From the NCBI GenBank assembly GCA_022702705.1, contig CM040429.1:108787943-108851942 (forward strand): DNA of 64,000 nt, written 5' to 3'. The translations under genes and the position numbers were made by a program. The DNA is from Papilionanthe hookeriana x Papilionanthe teres. Lineage: Eukaryota; Streptophyta; Magnoliopsida; Asparagales; Orchidaceae. Positions 55,401 through 64,000 of this stretch are shown in pieces (position 1 is the stretch's first letter; each line of letters opens with the position of its first letter). The notes beneath the pieces are model-generated. The model saw only the letters and a list, made by a program, of their open reading frames with translations, had not been told where the DNA came from and searched no databases.

Positions 55401-58400
55401 ACGAAAATCCGTTGAGAATCGAGCGAGAAATTAGTGGTTAGAAGGTTGACGGTCACGGGTGCACACCCGGCCGTAGACGATGACCGAGAGCCGTTGGATC
55501 GCGCGTGTATCGAGCGGACGGTTCGGATCGCGCCGGATCGGAGAATGTTACGTGAACCGCGGGTCCCGGACGGCCGACTCGAATGGCGGCCCCCAATCGC
55601 GGCGCGACACGTACCCCTTCGGAGTCGCCGATGTTTCGCCGGCGCCGCGTGGATAAGTAGATAAATAGGGTATTTAATGTATTTATTAAATATCAGAAAC
55701 TTTGAAAATTCATAACTTTGTGTAGAAAAATCAGAAAAATAAAACAAAAATACCCTCTTGCTCAGTGAATAGAGGAGAATAATGTGGAAAAGAAATCATT
55801 TAATTTCATCTAGTATTTTATTTTTAATAATTTATTTACCCTCTGCATTGTTTTAATTCTCCATGCATATAGGAGATTCACCATGGCATGAGACCATAGG
55901 GCTTTTGAAGCCTCTGAATTTGGGAACATTCCCTGAATTTTCCAAAGTCAGAGGCCATCCCTATGAGAAGTTATTGATTTTTCAAATTCATGTTGTCTGT
56001 TTTGAGTATTTTAAATCCAATAATTAGCATGTTGTGAAATAAATTCTAGGAAAATTTGGTGATGTTTCTTATGACCAGAGGACCCTAGGAAAAATAGGTT
56101 TTGAATTAATTCACTTGGAACAACCCTAATTGGCTTAAACACCCTAAATAGGTTCTTAATTAATTAGAGCTAATCATACATCAAATTGACTTGAAATCAA
56201 TTCTCCACTGACCTTTAGGATCAGAGGAATCCATCATAAAAGTTTGAAGTCAATTGGGTTTGGTTAGCCCTATCAAATAGGTTGATTAAGCCATTTAGCC
56301 AATTTAAACTTTGAAAATTCATAACTTTCAAAATACTTTTCAAAAATTCACCAAATTGGTTTTGGAGCCTCTCTGATATTAGGGGAATTTAAGAAAATTA
56401 AAATTTCAATTTTCTAAAAAGGTTGATTTTTTGTATTATTTTAATATTTTAATAATTAAAAAATAATAAAAATCACAAAAATAATAAAATTCACCAAAAT
56501 GTCATATTTTGAATTCTAATCACTTAGGAACAAACCCCATATTTTTCCTAGGTCTCTATGATGAGTTATTAAATTTTAAAGCCCTAGGGTAATTTTAAAA
56601 TAAAAAAAAATGTATTTTCTAGCATTTCCATTAAAATAATTCTCATAAATCAAATAAAAATCAGAAAATTATAAAAATTGATTCTCTGATTTCCTTGATA
56701 TTAGAGAGATTTTTGAAAAATATAAAATTCATTTTTCAAACTTTATTTTATTTTTAAATTAATTAATACTCCAAAACTTAAAATAATTATAATAGAAATA
56801 ATATAATTCAAAAAATCACCAAACTTGGTCCAAGTGGTCCTCTGGTAATTAGGAATGTCCCATAATTTTCTTAAGGACAGAAACTTTCCCTTGGTCATAT
56901 TATTAAATTTTCCTTGGAAATCTCTATTTTCTACCAAAAATAATTATATAAATAAATTAAATACAGAAAAATCACATTTTCTCCTCTAATGTCTTTATTG
57001 ACATATGAGTGAAGTCACATAAAAATTTCAAATTCATTTGAGCTCAATTTAGTGAGTTATGAAATTATTAAGCTTGAAGGGCAAAATGGTAATTAAAATT
57101 TTAACCCTTAATTAAAACTTTAGGTTTAATAAAATGAAAGAGTAAAATATTTGATCTTAATCTGATTTGGATGATTGAAATTTAAATAATTAAAGGGTAG
57201 AAACCTATTAAACAATTCAAAAATAATTAAAATAAACCTTAATAAAACAATTAATTAAATTTGGAAGAATAATAAAATTGGAATTATTAAAATAGGGATG
57301 TTATTAGGAAGAAATTTGTTCTTTAATTTAAGAATCCCTAAATTAATCATCCCAATAATATTTAATTCCTAATTAAAATGATAATCCAAGTTTAAGATTT
57401 AAAATGCTAAAAGATTTAATCATTAAATTAAATTAAAGTTAAATTATTTAAAGCAAATCTCTTTAAAATAAAATGTTAAATTAAATTAAATTAAATTAAA
57501 TTAAATTAAATTAAATTAAATTAAAACAAATTAAATCAAATTAAATTAAATTAAATTAAATTAAAACACATTAAATTAAATCAAATTAAATTAAATTAAA
57601 TTAAATTAAATTAAATTAAATTACATTAAATTAAATTACATTAAATTAAATTAAATTAAATTAAATTAAATTAAATTAAATTAAAATTAAATTAAATTAA
57701 ATTAAACTAAATTAAATTAAAAATAAATCAAATTAAATTAAATCAAATTAAATAAAATTAAGTTGAACCATATCATATTAAGTTAACTTAAAATTAAATT
57801 AAATTAAATTGAACCACATTAAATTAAATTAAGTTAAATTAAATTAAATTAAATTAAATATAACATCACCTAAGACATGAAGAATTCAAAATAAATCTAA
57901 AACAACTTGAACACTATTCCAAACTTAAATCCATTAACTAAAATTAAATCACAACTCACTTGAACATCCATTTGCCCTCGAAAGCTCGTGATGTCATAAC
58001 TCTTAAAAAGGAGTGTTAAAAGAAGCGTTACTTCACTTATAGGATATTCAAATGTCCTAGTTCACTGAGCAAGATAACAAAACTTAAACTCTCGGATGAT
58101 TAATTCATTTGTATAATTAAATTCATTTGGACTTAAGACAATCCTAGAAATATTGAAAAGATGTTTAAGATTCGTCTTAAGCACTTCCTCAATATGATAG
58201 GATATTTATAAGAACAATTGAACTTAGTTGTTCTTTGATGAAGAAAATCGTCCTCAAACTAAAGTACAAGAACCTGGACGTCATAGGAGATGACTAGCTA
58301 TAGGATTAGGACCTTTGGTAGAAAACCATAACCCTTCCCTTAGCTTTACCTAGGAACTTACTTTAAATGCTTAAATATTCTAACTGTGTTTTAAGTGCAG

Positions 58401-59962
58401 CTTGGGATGACGGGAAGACCCTCCAGGTATGCTTTTATTTTATTGCAATTTACCTTATTGCAATTTATTTAATCGCATCGCACTTACTTTCCTTGCATGA
58501 TAAACAATCGTCGCATGAAAACCCACACCTTTAGGGTAGTCCCTAAAACTGAAACCAAAACTAAATTAAAATTCATTACAAGATAAAACTCACCGCCACA
58601 ACATTTCAAAATATAAGACAACTCAAAATTTAATCACAAACAGAACAACAAAACTACAACTATAACTAAATTAAAACATCTTGTTGGATGATCGGGAATA
58701 CCTCGGATGATGTAACCTACGTGTTGCTAACGGGATTTCCCACGGTCTAAATGAAAGTGTGGAACTCATTCAGTTGAGTTTAGCAAATTCATCTAGACTA
58801 AGTGAATCCGATAAAAATAACGATGCCGGAAGGATGGAACCGTGGGATCTTAACCGGTGTTGTTATAATCAACTTTAAGATTTGTTTAATTAAAATATTA
58901 AAAACACCTGGATTTTAAGATCTTCTCTAAACCAAAACACTTCTCTCATCTCTTGATTTATGACTTCTAAAACTAAACCTCTGCAACAACAAGGAGCTCG
59001 GAGCATGGTGGGCAAGCACGACCATCGTCATCGCAAGAAACCCGAGTCTACTTCAGCAAAACTTTCTTAGAATTAAATAACCAAGCCATAGGACTTCGAG
59101 GTAGTTTGCCTAGTGCAACATAAATCCTCAACCTTTTTTTAGGCATTTGCATTGCAAATTAAGCCCTGATCGGTCTTAGGACTCCGAGGTAGTCGTTTGG
59201 TACGACATAAACCCTCATATCTTCAAGGCTATTTGTATGATTTTATCATACAAATATAAGTCCAAATTAACTAAAATTGGCAAGATTGAAATATAAGATA
59301 ATATTAGGACCTTCCTAAATTCAAGCCAAACAATAGGATAGTTGGGAAATTATCGAAGTTCGCTTCGAATCTGTGATTTCTCCTACCTTTCTTCCTTTGA
59401 ATTCCTAAAACAAAATGTTCCAAACTTGATCCATTCCCTATTGACATTCCAAAATTCAATCCCTCGAAAACTTAAACTTTGAAATTCTTGAGAGCGTAAC
59501 TACTGATTATTATCGAGAGTTTTCTTAGGTGATTCCCGTCACTTAAGATGTAATTAACTATAGGGGCTTGCCCTTATAGGGAATTTTAAGAACCCAGGTA
59601 ATATAAACCCTGTTTAATGTTTTCATATTAAACAGAGGAATTTGTCGGCTTATAAAATTGGTTCGCAGACCAAACGGATGTCACAAATCTTCTAGTTTAT
59701 TTAATCGAGCCCCATCATCAAACAATGTGTCTATTCTTCGGGATAAATACATGGTTTGTGATGCGGTGCTCGTTTATATAAACTATTCGGGATGTGAGAT
59801 CAGTTTGATTTCATATCTTAAAATTTTCAAATTTAAAATTATTTTCAAAATCAAATATTACTTTTCAAATTATTTATTTAAATTAAATTAAAATTCGCCG
59901 ACAATTTCTGTAGGCGACCCCCTTTTTAAAATAAAACACATAACCTAAAAATAAGCCGTACA
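52475..59962 (+). repeat. LTR4: 3' LTR of the outer element (7,488 bp)
   Basis: It starts TGTTGACC and ends CCGTACA, directly followed by the GTATT duplication. It is colinear with LTR1 including the long (AAATT)n tract (57474-57858) and the 3' extension (59904-59962). TATA-like boxes are at 54844 and 59773 and a donor-like GT at 55276. It retains the CCCTGTTTAAT hairpin (near 59608-59637) that LTR1 lost. The first terminal arm pair is intact (GACCTCA, TGAGGTC) with a changed loop. Confidence 0.93.
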
Positions 59963-59967
59963 GTATT
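59963..59967. repeat. Target-site duplication GTATT, right copy (outer element)
   Basis: GTATT directly after the LTR4 end matches 3844-3848. Confidence 0.95.
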
Positions 59968-60351
59968 CTATTATATTTATGCAACTATCTGTCACCTAGA
60001 AGCATTTAATAGTTAATTCTATCAAAAAAATGATTTTCCTACACATGCCACTACTTCATTTAAATGAAAGAGTAAAGAAAATCACTTACGAAGCATGGAT
60101 AAATCACGACAGAAAACTCAGTTTAAAACAAAGAAAATCTACTAGAAAGTGTTTACAACAATTGCTAGAGAATGAAGAACACAATACTTAGCTTTTTCCC
60201 TCTGAAGAAAAGAAGAAGATCTCTCCACTAAAGTTTCCCACCGATCCATGCACCGCTCGTACAATCCTTACATAAATATCTCAAAATCCCTCACCAATCT
60301 CTCCATAAGATGTAGAAATCTACATCTTCATGACTCTAAAATGACTAAGGG

Positions 60352-60354
<3 letters not shown>

Positions 60355-60389
<35 letters not shown>

Positions 60390-60420
60390 CCAAGGCCCCC
60401 AAGAGCGAGAGAGAGAGACC
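60355..60420. repeat. (GA)n microsatellite
   Basis: GAGAGA repeats run from about 60355 to 60385, with a second shorter run at about 60405-60420. They are inside R2 and absent from the diverged R1 copy, so they arose in this copy. Confidence 0.9.
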
Positions 60421-60843
60421 GGAGAGAGACCTTTTTCCTGTAGAAATATCTCCTATTTATAGAGCTCTGAAAATGACTAAGGGTTGCTTAAGGCACCTCT
60501 TCAAAAGTAGTCCACATTCATTGAATCTTCTAGAAACCAACTCTGGCACCTAGGCGCCGAGATCTGGCGCCTAGGTGCCAGACTCCTGTGACCAAGTCTT
60601 TGTACCCCTTCACTTTGGGTCACACCTCTTCGCGATTAAAATCATTCCAATGTGTCCAGATACATTGTATCACATGTCCTATATATTAGGAGTAACTTCC
60701 TGTCTTTTAGAAGGTCTAGAAACTACTTAACACTGTCAAAATAACTCCCAAAGTTGTTAAAAATTCATCCAATAACCATTTTTGGATGATTCTGGCGCCT
60801 AGGCCTTGATTTTGGTTCCTAGGCACCATTTTCTCGTCATCAC

Positions 60844-60859
60844 TGGCGCCTAGGCGCCA
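60844..60859. other. Perfect 16-bp palindrome TGGCGCCTAGGCGCCA
   Basis: The sequence equals its own reverse complement. Related words (TGGCGCCTAGGTGCCA, GGCACCTAGGCGCC) occur nearby at about 60544-60580 and 60792-60830, so a family of palindromes is scattered through this part of R2. R1 has only decayed relatives (GGCGCCGTCAGCGCCC). Function unknown. Confidence 0.7.
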
Positions 60860-61247
60860 CCCTGTGTGCAACTCTACTATTTTGCTCCGTTTGGCTCCGT
60901 TTCAACTCCGTTTCGACTCATTTCAGTTGCGTTGCATTCCTAACATCTTCACATACAAGATAGACATAAAAATAACCTTTTTCAAATTTCATTCAAAAAC
61001 ATGTGAGAAATATAAAAGATATTAAGCATAGAAAGACATATCAATATGTGTCAAGTCAAAATTTTCTTCCTTGCTCATTTTTGGCTCAAAATTGCATAGT
61101 TTTTGCTTCATTTTCTATAAAATCATATTTTTATACTTGAAGAAAAAAACATGCAAAATACCTTCCTTTAAAGTGTAATATCATTAAAATTGTGCATAAA
61201 ATGGGCGTGAAATGAACTTTAAAAACAGGTAATTTTTAAGTGAATCA

Positions 61248-63168
61248 AATTCCCCCAAACTTAAACGTTACTTGTCCTCAAGTAACACTATAATCATGTA
61301 AAACCACATAAGCAAATCATGAATATGAGTTTCTTTAGGTGTTTCTAAAATTTTGTTCTAGAAATGTAGTAGTCCAATTTAGAATTTTTTTTTGATAAAT
61401 GAGACCAATTTGAAGTTTAGAAATCACTTAGATCAAAGAGTATGAAAATATATGTTGCTATCTAATTCAGAAATACCTGTAGATTTTTCAAAATATAAGG
61501 ATTAGACATTTTTATTTTCTTTACTTAAAAATATTTATTAAAAATAATTATACTAACTATATTATATTTTTAAGCTTAAGATTTTCGCAAATCTTATACA
61601 TTAAAAAGCTCAGGTGTGGAACCAATTTTTTATTAGGCCCTTTAATCCTCAAGCTTCTCCTTCCTTTTTCACATAATATACTTTTATTTTCTCTTTTTTT
61701 TTTTCTTTCTCTTTATTTTTCTTTTTCCTTTTTTTTCTTTCTCTTTTTTTTATATTTTGTTTTCTTTTTCTTTTTCTCAGGCAAGGATTACTATATCTGG
61801 ATAGGCCTTTAATAATTTTGAATTCCACCCTTCCTTTCCTAAAGCATAAGTTAGATATATATCTTTTACTTAGAAATATCATAACAGTTTTGAAAATTAT
61901 TTTTCAATAAAAAAACTTAAATATTGAAAACAAAAGTCTAATCCTTCTATTTTTCTAAAAATACAATTTTTCTTACTAAAGATGGTTACATAATATTTAT
62001 CATTTCTTCACTAAGAAAAATTTAACTTTAAATTTTTCATCACTACTATAAATTATAATAAATTTTCTTACTCATTTCTATATTCAAAATTTTATTTCAA
62101 TAATATAACTTCATACACATAATTATTTTTCAATCAAAAATCAAACTTATTTATAGCATTTTTGAGGATAAATAAAATTTAAGTTTTTGAAAATTGTTTT
62201 TCATTCCCTCCCAAACTTTAATTTTAAAATATTTTGCAATTACTTCCATAAAATGTAGGAGGAAGAAAAATAAAAGCTGAATCTACTAACTACTACAACA
62301 TCCTATTAAATTTATATACATGCATAATCAGGATAGAGTGATTGCAGGAGAAAGTAAATCTAGCCTAACACATGCTTGTTATAATATTAAACTTAAAGAA
62401 AGTATATTAACTTTAAAAAATATTTTTCTTCCTACCGCCAAACTTGAATTTGAACATGTATATCATTCAGCATAAAAAATATAAGTAGGAAGAAAAATAA
62501 TTCAGAAATGCTATATACCACAAATGTTTGTCAAAAATATCTACAAATATTCATCAGGACATAACAATTTGCAATATAAAATAAATCTAAACTAAACATG
62601 CTAGAACAAAATTAAACTTAAGAAAGGTCTAACAAGCAAGACAAACATTCGAATGTGAATATATTTTTAGCCGTTCTTCAAATCTCTAAATTGTTGTAAC
62701 ACAAACACACAAACTAAAATATCTAGACTCACATATTCATAAATAAACATCAAATGAGGTTAATTTGATCTCCTTTATACTAACATTTTCCCTTCTTACT
62801 TTCAATTTCTAACGGAAGAAACTACACTAATAACGATAATCTGATAAATAAAAATAATGCAGTTCATTCATATGTTGTCCATTAAGCAATTTCATGACCT
62901 TACTTAGCGAAACAAAGTTAGATAAAGGAAGTAATAGAGTTGACATGGAGTGGTTCAAGTCCAAACTCTACATGCTTTAAGGTAATGCTTAGCTCCAGTT
63001 GATACCTGAGTTATAACAGACTCGTCAGCCTGCTACTACCAGAAGTCATATACAAATTTAGTCAAGACCAAGGCATAACCGCACAACATTAATCTATTCT
63101 ACACTAAAGCAACACAAAACAACACATAAACAATCATGACTCACAATCACACTAAATCAAACCACACT
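61248..63168 (-). other. AT-rich 3' internal region of an Athila-like element
   Basis: Just outside R2, the minus strand reads GTTACTTGAGGACAAGTAAC, then TTTAAGTTTGGGGGAATT, the polypurine-tract region familiar from plant Athila-type gypsy elements. Beyond it are nearly 2 kb of AT-rich sequence without credible ORFs. A plus-strand pyrimidine tract (about 61680-61780) is A/G-rich on the minus strand. The element lies on the minus strand with its coding part beyond the right edge. The family name is inferred from these phrases only. Confidence 0.5.
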
Positions 63169-63285
63169 GATAACTATGGGTTGCCTTCCATGAAGCGCTT
63201 GATGTTGTCAGCCCGACAACTAATAATTATGGGTTGCCTCCGATAAAGCGTTAAGTTTAACGTCGTCTGCCCGACAAATGTTTCT
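63169..63285 (-). repeat. Duplicated GGCAACCC motif unit of plant gypsy 3' regions
   Basis: Two adjacent copies of a unit read on the plus strand as TATGGGTTGCCT, then AAGCG, TT, then GCCCGACAA; the second is the fuller (GATAAAGCGTTAAGTTTAAC, then GTCGTCTGCCCGACAA). On the minus strand these are the GGCAACCC-type words found downstream of coding sequence in many plant Athila/Tat elements. This supports the minus orientation of the flank element. Confidence 0.5.
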
Positions 63286-63468
63286 TCCTGGATAAAAATT
63301 TCATTTTAATAATCCTTGATCAATCGCCCATTTATTTTCAGATCCATAAATTCCTAAAAATTTCTTAAATTAAAAGTTTTGAGTCAGCTTTTCCATCTCA
63401 AATTGATTTATATCATTGTTCCTCAAGTTTCTTTCTAGATCCAATATTTTTCTTTTGATTTTATGAAA

Positions 63469-63714
63469 TTACGCGTTAATATCATCCTTGAAATTTATAA
63501 GAAATAGATCTCTATAAGATAGTTCAAGATCTCCCAAAATTTGGATCAGATTCTCGTTAGATAATTCAGATTCTGAATCAAATTCTTCTAGATTTCTCTT
63601 CTGATTCAAGTTATCTTCTAATTCTTCCCCTTCAAAGTTCTTTTCAAACATATCCTCAAATTCTCTTCTATATCTTAGTTCAATATCTTTGTTTTGTTCA
63701 TCATTCATTTCCAT
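63469..63714 (-). CDS. Short acidic ORF of unknown identity, possibly Athila-like ORF remnant
   Basis: An 81-residue frame starts MEMNDEQNKDIELRYRREFE and is rich in Glu, Asp and Asn, with EELEDNLNQKRNLEEFDSES in the middle. It has no catalytic motif. Its position, upstream of the GGCAACCC units on the same strand, fits the end of an element's coding region or an extra ORF, but it may be chance in AT-rich sequence. The remaining bases to 64000 show nothing recognisable. Confidence 0.3.
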   Translation of the reverse strand: MEMNDEQNKDIELRYRREFEDMFEKNFEGEELEDNLNQKRNLEEFDSESELSNENLIQILGDLELSYRDLFLINFKDDINA

Positions 63715-64000
63715 AAAGTTTATCTCAGAGTTATTAGGTAAAATCTCTTGGGGGTAACTGTTCCCAATTGATTTTTTATATTGTTAATTGCGACCTCTTA
63801 ACTTTCCAATTGACTCGCCATTTGATTAACAAAATTTTCTAAAATTTTTCTCCTCATTTAGTGGGATGGAGTTAAATCTATGAAGAAAGGAAAATCCATT
63901 ATTAAAGTCGTCATGATTCTTCCAATCACATATCTGATTAAATTAATTATCTTCCCAAAATTAGTATTCTCCTCCAATATTAGTATTCCATTTAAAATTT

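Larger units (their letters stand above)
3849..59962 (+). mobile_element. Outer giant Tat/Ogre-like LTR retrotransposon, split by a nested copy
   Basis: The element has LTR1 at 3849-11328 and LTR4 at 52475-59962, ends TG...CA, and GTATT duplications. Its own internal sequence is 11329-21288 and 48929-52474 (about 13.5 kb), so before the nested insertion it measured about 28.5 kb. Order: PBS, ORF1, gag, protease, RT, RNase H, aRH, integrase, AlkB-domain ORF, 37-bp minisatellite, 3' LTR. The upstream ORF1, dual RNase H, tRNA-Arg PBS and giant size together point to the Ogre (TatIV) group. I do not see the intron reported between protease and RT in legume Ogres; the frame appears to run through. 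The element is dead: the AlkB ORF is interrupted and pol has nonsense codons. Confidence 0.93.
59968..61247 (-). repeat. R2, second part: LTR-like repeat resuming after the insertion
   Basis: It continues the repeat broken at 3848, colinear with R1 (2195-2810), for instance at the tacttagctttttccct and tttggctccgtttc words. On the minus strand the repeat would begin TGATTCAC at 61247, directly after a G-run polypurine tract (plus strand 61248-61265), as expected for a 3' LTR. It contains a (GA)n microsatellite (about 60355-60385) and GGCGCCTAGGCGCC-type palindromes. The total R2 length would be about 2.2 kb. Confidence 0.55.

Overview
The window is plant nuclear repetitive DNA, almost entirely LTR retrotransposon. 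Every recognisable protein is from a plant Ty3/gypsy (Metaviridae) element, the primer-binding site matches a plant tRNA-Arg, and there is no host gene, tRNA or rRNA. I cannot name the species. The main object (3849-59962) is one giant Tat/Ogre-like element with a second, related giant element nested inside it. The outer element is bounded by LTR1 (3849-11328) and LTR4 (52475-59962) and flanked by the 5-bp duplication GTATT. The inner element (21289-48923, LTR2 and LTR3) is flanked by ACGTG. All four LTRs are about 7.4-7.5 kb, exceptionally long. Without the nested copy the outer element is about 28.5 kb; the inner one is 27.6 kb.

Both copies share one gene order: 5' LTR, tRNA-Arg PBS, ORF1 of unknown function, gag, aspartic protease, reverse transcriptase, a degenerate RNase H, a second archaeal-type RNase H (aRH), a D,D35E integrase, then an extra ORF between pol and the 3' LTR. 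The 3' half of that extra ORF is clearly an AlkB-type 2-oxoglutarate/Fe(II) dioxygenase domain, close to plant ALKBH9/ALKBH10 mRNA m6A demethylases. It lies behind a good candidate 3' splice site. The inner copy keeps the HxD...H iron ligands. The outer copy was cut at the start of this domain by the inner insertion and has Tyr for the first His. A retrotransposon carrying its own RNA demethylase is the most exciting item here.

Downstream of the AlkB ORF each copy has a different minisatellite: about 14-15 units of 70-85 bp in the inner element and about 43 units of about 37 bp in the outer. Each LTR holds a terminal stem-loop, an A/C-rich block, a TATA-like box with a leader and GC-rich block, an (AAATT)n tract, several hairpins and a second TATA-like box near its 3' end. 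LTR1 and LTR4 carry a 57-59 bp 3' extension that LTR2 and LTR3 lack.

The flanks are older repeats on the minus strand. At 1-1290 is a decayed relative of the same family (LTR start plus RNase H/aRH). At 1291-2810 is a partial copy of another LTR-like repeat. A second copy of that repeat (2899-3848 continuing at 59968-61247) is the target the outer element landed in; to its right (61248-64000) is AT-rich 3'-internal sequence of what looks like an Athila-like element.

A caution for the reader: many reading-frame breaks coincide with CAG/CTG sites that appear as CGG, CGAG, CCG, CTCG or TCG in the other copy. This looks like a methyl-CHG base-calling error, so some frameshifts may be technical. 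Other lesions, such as TGG to TAG and CGA to TGA in the outer pol, look like real decay.
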